A DNA stretch of 64,000 bases from an uncultured Clostridia bacterium (GTDB lineage: Bacteria; Bacillota; Clostridia; Oscillospirales; Acutalibacteraceae), in the NCBI GenBank assembly GCA_937898625.1, contig CALEJF010000016.1:3063-67062 (forward strand), written 5' to 3'. Below the pieces are notes generated by a model. It ran no database searches. It had not been told where the DNA came from and saw only the letters and a program-made list of their open reading frames with translations. The translations under genes were made by a program, and so were the position numbers. The stretch's first letter is position 1. Every line of letters begins with the position of its first letter. Positions 51,132-59,229 of this stretch are shown piece by piece.

Positions 51132-51992
51132 TTAAATACTATTTTTAAATCCTTCGCCGAGAATCTGCTTTGACTGTGTAACAATGAAAAAAGCATTTTC
51201 ATCGGTGGATTTTATTTTCTTAATAAATTTTTGTGTCTGGTTGTCATAACAAGCACAAAGGAGAACATCCTTATCTTGATTAGAGTAACCACCCTGACCT
51301 TTAAGCACCGTAACACCACGGTTAAAGTCATTTAAGATTATATTACGGATTTCATTACCTTTTTCAGTTATAACCATAATTGTAGCACCACGGCTAACAC
51401 CGTAAATAACATAGTCAAGGACTTGTGCGCTGACAAAGGTTACAACTGCTGCATAAAGCATTGCATCAATATTTCGGTAGACGATTCCACCAAGCAAAAT
51501 GACAGAACCATCAAAAATAAGAACACTTTTTCCAAATGAAAAATGTGGATGGTTGATTTGAATAAGCTTTGCGATAATATCGATTCCACCCGTTGTGGCA
51601 TTCCGTATAAAGATTATTCCGAGCGAAACACCTACTAATGCCCCACCTATAACAGAGGACAAAAGCAAATCATTTGAATAAACGGGCAAAAAGAAACCTG
51701 AGTCAATTATGATTGATGTAATAAATGTTGCCCAGATAGTCCTTTTTATAAATTTTCCGCCCAGTTTTCTTAAAGCGATAATAAAAAGGGGAATGTTCAT
51801 TACAAAAATTGCAGTACCAATGGGGATGTTAAAAAGGAAATTAAGAATTGTTGCAATTCCCGAAAATCCACCATAGAGAATACCGTTTTTTGCTAAAAAG
51901 CAGTTTACGGCAATACTCATTCCAATTCCACCAAGTATAAAAATACCGGTGTCGAAAAGAAATTCTTTTAAATCATTCAGGTGCTTTTTCAC
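51132..51992 (-). CDS. YitT-family membrane protein (DUF161/DUF2179)
   Basis: About 286 residues with five to six membrane helices and a C-terminal DUF2179 domain (ISRGATIMVITEKGNEIRN onward; FNRGVTVLKGQGGYSNQDKD; KSTDENAFFIVTQ). The family has no firm function; a role in export or stress has been suggested. The true start is uncertain. A GTG at 51992 has TTTTGGAG nine bases upstream. ATGs at 52001 and 52025 are in frame but less well placed. It overlaps the end of mrnC by about 20 bp. Strong coupling to mrnC and obg is likely. Confidence 0.85.
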   Translation of the reverse strand: MKKHLNDLKEFLFDTGIFILGGIGMSIAVNCFLAKNGILYGGFSGIATILNFLFNIPIGTAIFVMNIPLFIIALRKLGGKFIKRTIWATFITSIIIDSGFFLPVYSNDLLLSSVIGGALVGVSLGIIFIRNATTGGIDIIAKLIQINHPHFSFGKSVLIFDGSVILLGGIVYRNIDAMLYAAVVTFVSAQVLDYVIYGVSRGATIMVITEKGNEIRNIILNDFNRGVTVLKGQGGYSNQDKDVLLCACYDNQTQKFIKKIKSTDENAFFIVTQSKQILGEGFKNSI

Positions 51993-52395
51993 CTTGGTCA
52001 TCTCCAAAACTGTTGATGACTTCATTAAGCAGGAAATTAAGTCTGTCGCTTTCTCCCTTTAAGTAGAGATAACCTAAAAGTGTTTCAAATCCCGTTGCGT
52101 AATGATAGTCACATCCGCTTTGGTTCTTTGGTGTGTGGGATGTGTGTGCATTTCTGCCACGCTTGAACACCTCTGTTTCCTTTTCCGTAAGCAAGGGCAT
52201 AATTTTCCTCATAGCTTCTGCTTGAGCTGACGCCTTAACGGATTGAACCGAAAGCTTATGTAACTCACCAACGGGACGATTGGCTTCACAGACAAGTTTT
52301 TCACGAATAAAGAGTGAAAAAACTGCATCGCCCGTAAAAGCAAGTGTCAGGGGACTTAAAGTGTCAACCTTTATATCTTTACCGTATAATCTCAT
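51973..52395 (-). CDS. mrnC: Mini-ribonuclease III
   Basis: A 140-residue RNase III-like enzyme without a dsRNA-binding domain, involved in 23S rRNA 3'-end maturation. Signatures are LTLAFTGDAVFSLFIREKL (catalytic Asp), KRGRNAHTSHTPKNQ and ATGFETLLGYLYLKG. Size is normal for MrnC. It follows obg by 9 bp and overlaps the yitT start. Confidence 0.95.
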   Translation of the reverse strand: MRLYGKDIKVDTLSPLTLAFTGDAVFSLFIREKLVCEANRPVGELHKLSVQSVKASAQAEAMRKIMPLLTEKETEVFKRGRNAHTSHTPKNQSGCDYHYATGFETLLGYLYLKGESDRLNFLLNEVINSFGDDQGEKAPE

Positions 52396-52404
52396 AAAAA
52401 CCTC

Positions 52405-53676
52405 TTATGGAACATAATCAAATTCAAGATCGTAAATACTTACTGTGTCGCCTTCAGTAATGCCTTTGTCAATAAGTGCTTGAATAACTCCTCTTTCTTG
52501 AATAACCCTCTGGAAATATTGGAGCGACTCGTAATCGTCAAGGTCAGTTTTACAAAGAATTCTGTAAATCCAGTCTGCCTCAACAATGTAAACTCCGTCT
52601 TCAACAGTAACGGTGAAACCATCATTACTCTTTTTAGCAATAACTTCCATTGGGATTTCTTCACTCTCATACTGTTTAACAGGTGGGAGTGTGTCAAGCA
52701 TACGAGCAACTGAATTTATAAGTTCCTGAGTATTGTGTCTGATTGGAGCACAAATTTCAAAATATTCGTAACCTTTATTCTCGATATATTCTCTGAATTC
52801 TGTCAACTGTTCGTCGGTTGCAAGGTCAATTTTATTACCTGCAACGATTTGTGGGCATTTTGCAAGTTCAGGATTGAACTTTTCTAATTCAGCGTTGATA
52901 GCTTCAAAGTCTTCAATAGGATTTCTGCCTTCGCTACCAGCAACATCAACAATGTGAACTAACATTCTGCATCTTTCAACGTGACGCAAGAATTCGTGAC
53001 CTAAACCAATACCCTCGGCAGCACCTTCAATAAGACCTGGAATATCTGCCATAACAAAACTCTTTTCAGGACCCATTGAAACAACACCTAAAACAGGAAT
53101 AATTGTTGTAAAATGGTAATCGCCAACAAGTGGTTTTGCTTGACTTACAACAGAAATAAGTGAAGATTTACCAACATTAGGAAAACCTAAAAGACCAACA
53201 TCTGCAATAAGTTTAAGCTCAAGGCTTATTTCCCATTCTTCACCGGGAGCACCGTTTTTAGCAAATTTTGGTGTTTGGCGGGTTGATGTTGCAAAGTGGG
53301 AGTTACCCCAACCGCCACGACCACCTTTTGCACCTATAAATTCGTCGTCGGTTGACATATCTGCCATAATGACTCCGCTCTCTTGCTCACGGATAATTGT
53401 GCCGCGTGGCACTTTGATTATAAGGTCTTGTCCTTTTCTGCCACTGCGTTTGCCACCACTACCGTTAGCACCGTTTTCAGCCTTGTATTTTCTCTTGTAA
53501 CGGAAATCTGCAAGAGTGGAAAGATTATCGTCAACCTTAAAAACGATGTTACCACCTCTGCCACCGTCACCACCGTCGGGACCGCCTGCATTGATGTATT
53601 TTTCACGGTGAAAAGCAACGGCACCATTACCACCGTCACCCGCTTTTATTTTGATTTTAGCAATATCTACAAACAT
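52405..53676 (-). CDS. obg: GTPase ObgE/CgtA
   Basis: A 423-residue essential GTPase acting in 50S subunit assembly and stress control. The Gly-rich Obg domain (FVDIAKIKIKAGDGGNGAV) occupies residues 1-158. The G domain shows GFPNVGKSSLIS, DIPGLIEGAAEGIGLGHEFL and GNKID. The C-terminal OCT domain is typical of Gram-positive Obg (YIVEADWIYRIL, GDTVSIYDLEF). The ATG at 53676 is set by GAGGTAAAACT just before it; an upstream frame to 53700 is not used. It heads a six-gene minus-strand operon. Confidence 0.96.
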   Translation of the reverse strand: MFVDIAKIKIKAGDGGNGAVAFHREKYINAGGPDGGDGGRGGNIVFKVDDNLSTLADFRYKRKYKAENGANGSGGKRSGRKGQDLIIKVPRGTIIREQESGVIMADMSTDDEFIGAKGGRGGWGNSHFATSTRQTPKFAKNGAPGEEWEISLELKLIADVGLLGFPNVGKSSLISVVSQAKPLVGDYHFTTIIPVLGVVSMGPEKSFVMADIPGLIEGAAEGIGLGHEFLRHVERCRMLVHIVDVAGSEGRNPIEDFEAINAELEKFNPELAKCPQIVAGNKIDLATDEQLTEFREYIENKGYEYFEICAPIRHNTQELINSVARMLDTLPPVKQYESEEIPMEVIAKKSNDGFTVTVEDGVYIVEADWIYRILCKTDLDDYESLQYFQRVIQERGVIQALIDKGITEGDTVSIYDLEFDYVP

Positions 53677-53700
53677 AGTTTTACCTCGTAAGTAATACAA

Positions 53701-53925
53701 TTATATATAATTTCCCATTATCTTTATTATTCTACACTATTTTTATAAAATAATAAATAGGAAAAACAATATTTTTTTATTATTTTTCGTGCAAGTTGTG
53801 TTTTAGAATCACCTTTATTTTTTGTTTGACAAATTCAAATTTGTCGAACAAAAATGGAAAAACAACAAAACTAACTCTAAATATGATAAAATCTATTTAA
53901 ATTCAAACATCTTGTATAAAACATA
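53701..53925. other. Gene-free AT-rich region upstream of obg
   Basis: No gene is visible. The part next to obg must hold its promoter, but no box pair stands out. At 53,828-53,842 there is a solo GACAAATTCAAATTT, the inverse of the element end motif AAATTTGAATTTGTC described at 4287 and 17165. Confidence 0.4.
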
Positions 53926-53954
53926 TTGACAACCACAATATATTGTGTTAATAT
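53926..53954 (+). promoter_or_regulatory. Upstream promoter with perfect 14-bp palindrome in the spacer
   Basis: TTGACA (53926-53931), 17 bp and TAATAT (53949-53954). The spacer is filled by the exact palindrome CACAATATATTGTG (53934-53947), a likely operator. Hairpins ATAATTT/AAATTAT and GTCCGT-AAAA-ACGGAC follow in the transcript (about 53,977-54,013). Confidence 0.6.
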
Positions 53955-54031
53955 AAGTTTGCAAAGAAAAAATATCCATAATTTACCGCAAATTATGTCC
54001 GTAAAAACGGACTGAAAATATAAAATTTTTC

Positions 54032-54094
54032 GAACATTTGTATTGACATTTGCAAAAAATGGTCTATAATATGACTTGTAAAGAACATTTGTTC
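54032..54094 (+). promoter_or_regulatory. SOS-type promoter with LexA box
   Basis: TTGACA (54043-54048), 16 bp and TATAAT (54065-54070) form a strong promoter. GAACATTTGTTC (54083-54094) fits the Gram-positive LexA box GAAC-N4-GTTC and would cover the start of transcription. A degenerate copy, GAACATTTGTAT (54032-54043), touches the -35 box. Confidence 0.72.
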
Positions 54095-54143
54095 CAGTTT
54101 GTTCGGTAAAAATTCAAATTAAAATAAATCGGAGGTTGATTTT

Positions 54144-54386
54144 ATGTCAGCAACATTCGCAATCACAACTTTAATAGAATTAGCAGTTTCAATTCTTTTG
54201 GTATATGGCTTTATGCACGAAGAAAAGGTTATCGCTTTTGAACAGGCAGTAAAAAGAATTGTAATCGGTAACATCCGTCGTGCAATCCGTATCAGAAATC
54301 ATAAAAAGGCTGTGGCAAGGGGAGAACATCTCCACTTACATACGGTGAACACAAGAGTTTCTGAAGCAAAAACAACTGTAGCATAA
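54144..54386 (+). CDS. Small membrane protein under probable LexA control
   Basis: An 80-residue protein of unknown family. Residues ~4-24 (TFAITTLIELAVSILLVYGF) form one membrane helix. The rest is basic and probably cytosolic: residues ~30-60 are Arg/Lys-rich (RIVIGNIRRAIRIRNHKK), followed by a His-rich LHLHT stretch. GGAGG precedes the ATG. The promoter carries a LexA-type box, so it is expected to be induced by DNA damage. By size, topology and control it could play the part of the small SOS division inhibitors such as YneA or SidA, but no LysM or other diagnostic domain is present. A strong terminator follows. Confidence 0.7.
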   Translation: MSATFAITTLIELAVSILLVYGFMHEEKVIAFEQAVKRIVIGNIRRAIRIRNHKKAVARGEHLHLHTVNTRVSEAKTTVA

Positions 54387-54444
54387 TTTAATTTGATAAC
54401 TCGTTTTCATTTGTTGAAACTTCTTTCACACCTTTCTAAAAGAT

Positions 54445-54484
54445 AACTCCCCAAGGTAAACAAAACAACCTTGGGGAGTTTTCT
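54445..54484 (+). terminator. Strong terminator
   Basis: A 13-bp AACTCCCCAAGGT/ACCTTGGGGAGTT stem (54445-54457 with 54468-54480) followed by TTTTCTC. Confidence 0.9.
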
Positions 54485-54514
54485 CTGTTCTTGAATTTTT
54501 TCTTTGCTTAAGTT

Positions 54515-55099
54515 TTATGTAATATTTAAGACAAAACCTTTGGGATAAAACTTTATTTCAGCATTAGGATTTTTTTCGTGAAGTTTTTGCTTAATTGCTG
54601 ATAAAGTTGAATTAATCTGAGCGCCATCTTGCTTGAATAATGTATTGCTTGTGGAAAGCATTACACAATTGTCCTCAAATACATATTCATCCAAGTCAGT
54701 AAAGATTCCATTTAGATTTTCTCTGCAATAAAAGGATTTTATGTATTCTGTTGCTTTTTGGTTTGCTTCTTTCCAGTTTTTAGCATCTTTTTTAATGCTT
54801 GAATATACAAGTTTAACAGAATTTAATCTGTCAGTAGCTTGCTCACCATCAATTGAGAAGAAAGAGCATTGCATCTCAAATTCCGCCCAATTCGAGTTCT
54901 CTTCGACTAAATTGAGTGAAAAAACACCCTTTGCAGAGTGATTATCACATAAAGATTCAAATCCATCATAAAAGTCAAAAGTACGTCTTATAAAATTCTC
55001 ATCAATCTTTCCGACATCACCGGCATCAGTATCTTTGTTAAATGATGTCATAAAATATATGATAGCACCGATTAGGCACAAAGCAATAATTACACCCAT
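54515..55099 (-). CDS. Membrane-anchored protein of unknown function
   Basis: A 194-residue protein with an N-terminal anchor (residues 1-19, MGVIIALCLIGAIIYFMTS). The extracellular part starts with an acidic DTDAGDVGKID and is mixed alpha/beta: NFIRRTFDFYDGFES, WAEFEMQCSFFSIDG and EKNPNAEIKFYPKGFVLNIT, with the last segment possibly a strand-ending core. The ATG at 55099 is set by AAAGGAGGT. No family was recognised. It lies 16 bp after a Cys-rich small gene on the same strand, so the two form a small operon. Confidence 0.65.
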   Translation of the reverse strand: MGVIIALCLIGAIIYFMTSFNKDTDAGDVGKIDENFIRRTFDFYDGFESLCDNHSAKGVFSLNLVEENSNWAEFEMQCSFFSIDGEQATDRLNSVKLVYSSIKKDAKNWKEANQKATEYIKSFYCRENLNGIFTDLDEYVFEDNCVMLSTSNTLFKQDGAQINSTLSAIKQKLHEKNPNAEIKFYPKGFVLNIT

Positions 55100-55115
55100 T
55101 TGTGTAATACCTCCT

Positions 55116-55313
55116 TTATTTGTCGTATTTGGCAATTATTTCGTTTGAACGACCTTTTGCGGGTTCAAACCTGTTGCATGCTTTTTCATCAGCCTGAACT
55201 GAATAATTGTTTCTCGTACAATGGAAAGTGGTTGTGTATACTGCACGATAACTATTTGATAAATCGCAATACATACATGAGCCACAGCGTCCCATATAGT
55301 CTTTCATTATCAT
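55116..55313 (-). CDS. Cysteine-rich small protein
   Basis: A 65-residue protein starting MIMKDYMGRCGSCMYCDLSN, with GAGAGGTATAAAT before it. Cysteines are spaced C-x2-C-x2-C, then C in FHCTRN and C in KACNRFEPAKG. This resembles small metal-binding proteins common in Clostridia, where the last part reads ACxxFEPA. A zinc or iron-sulfur site is likely, but the function is unknown. The longer frame to 55346 lacks a ribosome-binding site. Confidence 0.65.
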   Translation of the reverse strand: MIMKDYMGRCGSCMYCDLSNSYRAVYTTTFHCTRNNYSVQADEKACNRFEPAKGRSNEIIAKYDK

Positions 55314-55410
55314 ATTTATACCTCTCCTTTCATAACTTATATACAATTATACTCAATATTTTAGGTATAGTCAAGAAATTAAGTATGATAATATTTGCTT
55401 GGTGATATAA

Positions 55411-55611
55411 ATGATTAGTTATGAGCCGTTTTATGAGACTCTCTATAAAAAAGGAATAACTGAATATAATTTGATTTTTAAACAAGGCTTTTCTGCCAAT
55501 ACTCTTTACCGTATAAAGAAAGGCGAAGCAATGAGTACAAAAACGCTTGATGCACTTTGCTACGCGCTTGATTGTGAAATCAGCGATATAATTAAATTTG
55601 TAAAAGAATAA
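55411..55611 (+). CDS. XRE-family (Cro/C1-type) DNA-binding protein
   Basis: A 66-residue single-domain helix-turn-helix protein. The HTH is in YNLIFKQGFSANTLYRIKKG, followed by EAMSTKTLDALCYALDCEIS, the classic Cro/C1 helix 4-5 text. TTGGTGAT precedes the ATG. It is divergent from the Cys-rich gene, 97 bp away, and could regulate it. A terminator overlaps the stop codon. No phage or toxin partner is visible. Confidence 0.85.
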   Translation: MISYEPFYETLYKKGITEYNLIFKQGFSANTLYRIKKGEAMSTKTLDALCYALDCEISDIIKFVKE

Positions 55612-55643
55612 CCGAACAACGAGGAATGTTGTTCGGTTATTTT
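55610..55643 (+). terminator. Terminator of the XRE gene
   Basis: AACCGAACAAC/GTTGTTCGGTT (55610-55620 with 55628-55638) followed by ATTTTT; the stem includes part of the stop codon. Confidence 0.87.
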
Positions 55644-55659
55644 TATGTATAAAAATGGG

Positions 55660-55790
55660 CTCCCTCTGACGAGGGAGCTGTCGAATGTGGTGAGACTGAG
55701 GGAGAGATTTGGTAAGTGCAAAACTAATTTTCTCTCCCTCCGTCATTTTCTTACGAAAATGCCACCTCCCTCGTCAGAGGGAGGCGAAGA
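55660..55790. repeat. CTCCCTC hairpin repeat copy
   Basis: GCTCCCTCTGACGAGGGAGC opens the copy. A CTCCCTCCGTCATTTTC block at 55,734-55,771 matches 17,256-17,294 with about one mismatch. CCTCCCTC/GAGGGAGG closes it, ending a few bases before a stop codon. The AAATTTGAATTT end motifs seen around other copies are missing here. Confidence 0.7.
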
Positions 55791-55798
55791 GATGAGGT

Positions 55799-56404
55799 TT
55801 ATTCCGCTGTATATTCACGAACGCGGAGTGGTATTCCAATTCCTTCGCAAAGTTTTTTACAATCTTCAATATCTTCCTTGCTGATTACATCAACAACTGT
55901 CAATTTAACAGGTGTACCATATTTCTTACACTCTTTTGCAAATTTTAACATGGCATCAAATGATTTTTCACCAAAGGATGGTTTTGTTATTTCATTGTAT
56001 TTTTCCTTTGTTGGTGCGTTAAGGCTGATTGAAACAGAATCAATAACTTCGCAAATCTCTTTTGCGGTGTCGCGTTTGTTAATAAGGTCTGAAAGTCCGT
56101 TTGTGTTAAGACGGATGTTAATTCCCTTGCTCTTTAAATGCTTACAAGCCTCAATCATATTGTCGAGAGCACAAGTTGGCTCACCATAGCCACAGATGAT
56201 AATTGAGTTGTTGTATTTTGAAAAGTCAAATTTATCAATTTCAGCCTTGATTTCGTCAATAGTCGGGTTGTGGTCAAACCATAAAGTTGTTGCCTCACCA
56301 ACGCTGTCACCATTGTTGCGAATACAGAAAGTGCATCTGCAAGGGCAAGCGTTTGTAATATTCAGGTAAGCCTGATTTCCATAAGTATATACAATATCAG
56401 TCAT
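55799..56404 (-). CDS. TatD-associated-type radical SAM protein
   Basis: A 201-residue small radical SAM protein. The motif C-x3-C-x2-C is TNACPCRCTFCIRNNGD near residue 18, after TYGNQAYLN. IIICGYGEPTCALDNMIE and INIRLNTNGLSDLIN follow, as in the short radical SAM family often linked to tatD. The ATG at 56404 has AAAAGGAG before it; the frame is open to 56449 in the upstream gene. It begins 1 bp after the ECF S-component gene ends, so it is in the same transcript. The reaction is unknown. Confidence 0.82.
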   Translation of the reverse strand: MTDIVYTYGNQAYLNITNACPCRCTFCIRNNGDSVGEATTLWFDHNPTIDEIKAEIDKFDFSKYNNSIIICGYGEPTCALDNMIEACKHLKSKGINIRLNTNGLSDLINKRDTAKEICEVIDSVSISLNAPTKEKYNEITKPSFGEKSFDAMLKFAKECKKYGTPVKLTVVDVISKEDIEDCKKLCEGIGIPLRVREYTAE

Positions 56405-56405
56405 A

Positions 56406-56933
56406 TTAAACTCCTTTTGAGATTTTAGATTTAAAGTTGATTCTATCAAGTGCTGTTGCGATGATTACAAATAGAATTCCACTTGCAACAGCTTGAATTG
56501 TGTTGCCGATTATTGAAAGTGTAGCAGATGCAACTGAATACAGGATACATTCTGAAACAAAATAGCCGAGAATTGAAATAACACCCGAAACAATAGTCAT
56601 CAATACAACTTTTATACTCAATATTCTTGGTGATTTGCTGTTTTGGCACATAAGCATAAAAGGTAATGTAATTAAGATTTTTATAATTGCTGTGGGTATG
56701 GACCAAACTGCAAAACCACCTAAAACATCTGCCAAAGCACCGCCAAGTGCACTTGCTACAAGACAATAGGGGAAAGGGAGTATACAAGCCGAGAGATAAA
56801 TAAAACAATCTCCAAAATGGATATAACCCTCACCAAGTCCTGTTGAAAACTTAATAAGTATTGTGGAAAGTAAGATGATTGCAGTAAAAATTGCAGTATT
56901 TGTAGTTTTTAAAAGTGATTTTCTATTCTGCAT
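56406..56933 (-). CDS. ECF transporter S-component-like membrane protein
   Basis: A 175-residue protein with five to six membrane helices. GEGYIHFGDCFIYLSACILP and ALGGALADVLGGF are typical of S-components of energy-coupling factor transporters, which bind a vitamin and share an EcfAT motor encoded elsewhere. It overlaps the pyridoxal kinase gene by 11 bp, and a PdxR-type regulator is divergent. A pyridoxine/pyridoxal substrate is therefore the best inference. Confidence 0.75.
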   Translation of the reverse strand: MQNRKSLLKTTNTAIFTAIILLSTILIKFSTGLGEGYIHFGDCFIYLSACILPFPYCLVASALGGALADVLGGFAVWSIPTAIIKILITLPFMLMCQNSKSPRILSIKVVLMTIVSGVISILGYFVSECILYSVASATLSIIGNTIQAVASGILFVIIATALDRINFKSKISKGV

Positions 56934-57747
56934 TTACAAGCATCTCCAAATGCTTTTGAAAATTCACTCCTGCAGGCTCATAATTAAGTTCTGTCGGAGT
57001 ATCAAGTATTGATTTTATAATAAAATCTGTTGCAAGATTAACTGCATCATAAATATTCATTCCCTTACTGACTCCACCACAGACAACACTTGAAAAAATA
57101 TCACCCGTACCCGAATAACTGCCATTTAAAAGTGGTGCTTTTATTACACTTGCACCATTTTTACATAAAATAAGGTTTGTGATGTCGTCGTTGTCCTTTA
57201 TACCTGTAACGATAACAGCTTTTGTGGTTTCTGAAAGTAGAGATTTTGCCATTTTGCAAATTTTATCAGTCGTTTTTTCATTAATTATTTCGTTATACTC
57301 TGCATCACAAAGAATACACAATTCCGTTAGATTTGGTGTGACAATATTCGCCTTTTTGGTAAGTAATTTTACCTTTTTGCAAAGTGCGTCATCATAAGTG
57401 TTATAAAGAATACCGTCATCTGCCATTACAGGGTCAACAAAAACAAGTGAATTTTTGCCGAAATGTTCAATAAAATCAAGGATAATATCAACCTGTTTTT
57501 CACTTGCAAGATAGCCGGTTAAAATGGCATCAAATTGTGCATTTTGCTTTTTCCAAACATCAATAAATGGAGTTAAATGGTCGGTAAAATCAACTGAATA
57601 AAAATCATCATATCCTGTCTGGTTAGAGAGAATTGCGGTAGGGACAGAACAACATTCATGTCCCATAACAGAGAGAATGGGAAGTGCTACAGAAAGTGAA
57701 CATCTGCCAAAGCCTGAAAGGTCGTTTATAACTGCGATTTTTTTCAC
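56923..57747 (-). CDS. Pyridoxal/pyridoxine kinase
   Basis: A 274-residue PfkB/ribokinase-fold kinase of the PdxK/PdxY type, making pyridoxal 5'-phosphate from imported vitamers. Signatures are INDLSGFGRCSLSVALPIL, TGYLASEKQVDIILDFI, VFVDPVMADDG and NIVTPNLTELCILC. The anion-hole/catalytic block SGTGDIFSSVVCGG is near the C-terminus. The start is a GTG at 57747 with AAGGGGTG before it; the longer frame to 57819 is in the promoter region. It is the first gene of the three-gene unit and is divergent from the MocR-type regulator. Confidence 0.9.
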   Translation of the reverse strand: MKKIAVINDLSGFGRCSLSVALPILSVMGHECCSVPTAILSNQTGYDDFYSVDFTDHLTPFIDVWKKQNAQFDAILTGYLASEKQVDIILDFIEHFGKNSLVFVDPVMADDGILYNTYDDALCKKVKLLTKKANIVTPNLTELCILCDAEYNEIINEKTTDKICKMAKSLLSETTKAVIVTGIKDNDDITNLILCKNGASVIKAPLLNGSYSGTGDIFSSVVCGGVSKGMNIYDAVNLATDFIIKSILDTPTELNYEPAGVNFQKHLEMLVNAE

Positions 57748-57778
57748 TGATTTCACCCCTTGCAAAGTGGATTTTATG

Positions 57779-57793
57779 AGTATATAATATACT
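57779..57793. promoter_or_regulatory. Candidate operator between pdxK-like and MocR-type genes
   Basis: A 7-bp inverted repeat with 1-bp centre, AGTATAT-A-ATATACT, lies in the 100-bp divergent intergenic region. It overlaps TATAAT-like boxes for either direction. It is a reasonable site for the adjacent regulator. Confidence 0.5.
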
Positions 57794-57847
57794 AAAAGTG
57801 TCTTTAATAAAATATACAAATTTTAGAATTTTTAAGGGGACAGTTAT

Positions 57848-59152
57848 ATGGCTAAAAATGAAAAATTGTATATGAAAATTTATGATTATTATAAAAATCT
57901 AATTGAAGATGGCAAACTAAAAGAGGGGACAAAACTTCCTTCAATCCGCCGTTGCTCAAAGGAGTTGGGTGTGAGCAAAACCACCGTTGAGCAGGGGTAC
58001 ATGTGCCTTTGTGATGACGGATATATTCTGCCTAAAAGTCAGAGTGGATACTATGTTTCCAAACGAGGAAACTCTGCAAAAAAAACAGAGTTTAAGCAAA
58101 GAAATGACAGTAAAAAAAATGAGGTTTTATACGATTTTTCCTCGTCAGGTGTAGATGCGGAAAGTTTTAATATGGATATCTGGAGAAGATACTTAAAAAG
58201 TGCTTTGCGACAAGGGAAAAGACTGCTTTTTTACGGCGACCCGCAAGGAGAGTATGACCTTAGATGCGAGATTGCAAAATATGCGAGGGAAACGAGAAAC
58301 TGCGTCTGCTCCGAAGATAATATTGTAATCGGTGCAGGGGTACAAACTCTTTTAAATATTTTATGCCCGCTTATTAAGAATAAAAAATCGGTTTGTTTTG
58401 ATGATTTGTCCTATCGTCAGGGAATTGCCATTTTCACTGACTATGGTTTTAGGGTTAATGATAATCGCGAAAAGAGCAATATAATCTATGTTTCCCCATC
58501 ATATTCAACCCGATGGGGAGATGTTATGAGTGTTAAGGAAAGATTTGATTTGACAGAGTTTGCAAGGGAAAATAACAAACTCATAATCGAGGATGACTAT
58601 GGTAGCGAATTCCGTTATTTTAACCGTCCAACACCATCTTTGCAAGGCTTGAATGGTGGAGAGAATACTGTGTATTTAGGCACTTTTTCAAAACTTTTAC
58701 TTCCATCAATCCGTATAAGTTTTATGATTTTACCACAAAGCCTTACAGAAAAATATAAGCAAAAAAAAGACCTTTATAACCAGACTGTTTCAAAGGCTGA
58801 CCAGATTGCACTTTGCAGTTATATCCGCGACGGTCACCTTAATTCCCAGATAAAAAAATCACGAAAAATCTACGGACAAAAATCCAAAATTTTGACAGAT
58901 TTGCTGACAGAAACATTTCCAAATGATGTTAAGATTTTAAAAACAAACTCACCACTTTATGTTAAATGCCGATTTAGTATAGAAATGTCTGCACAAGACT
59001 TTTGCAAAGAGGCAGAGAAAACAGGGATTCTTTTAACTCCCGCCAATGATAATACTACATTCCCTGAAATAGCCTTTTCGGTTGCAACAGTAGGGCAGGA
59101 TAGTATGGAAAATGCTGTAAAAGCCCTTAAAAAAGTAGTGAGAAATAGTTAA
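57848..59152 (+). CDS. MocR/PdxR-type GntR-aminotransferase regulator
   Basis: A 434-residue fusion. The N-terminal GntR winged helix (residues ~5-72) shows GTKLPSIRRCSKELGVSKTT and GYILPKSQSGYYV. A class I aminotransferase-like domain follows, with the PLP-binding Lys in YLGTFSKLLLPSIR and IIEDDYGSEFRYF before it. Proteins of this class sense pyridoxal 5'-phosphate or related ligands. Divergence from a pyridoxal kinase and an S-component makes a PdxR role likely. AAGGGGACAG precedes the ATG. Confidence 0.9.
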   Translation: MAKNEKLYMKIYDYYKNLIEDGKLKEGTKLPSIRRCSKELGVSKTTVEQGYMCLCDDGYILPKSQSGYYVSKRGNSAKKTEFKQRNDSKKNEVLYDFSSSGVDAESFNMDIWRRYLKSALRQGKRLLFYGDPQGEYDLRCEIAKYARETRNCVCSEDNIVIGAGVQTLLNILCPLIKNKKSVCFDDLSYRQGIAIFTDYGFRVNDNREKSNIIYVSPSYSTRWGDVMSVKERFDLTEFARENNKLIIEDDYGSEFRYFNRPTPSLQGLNGGENTVYLGTFSKLLLPSIRISFMILPQSLTEKYKQKKDLYNQTVSKADQIALCSYIRDGHLNSQIKKSRKIYGQKSKILTDLLTETFPNDVKILKTNSPLYVKCRFSIEMSAQDFCKEAEKTGILLTPANDNTTFPEIAFSVATVGQDSMENAVKALKKVVRNS

Positions 59153-59229
59153 TAAATACAAAAGAAAACCACAATTTATGTGCTAATCGCCAATAATGTC
59201 TATAATAGTATAAAAAATTCAAAAAAAGA

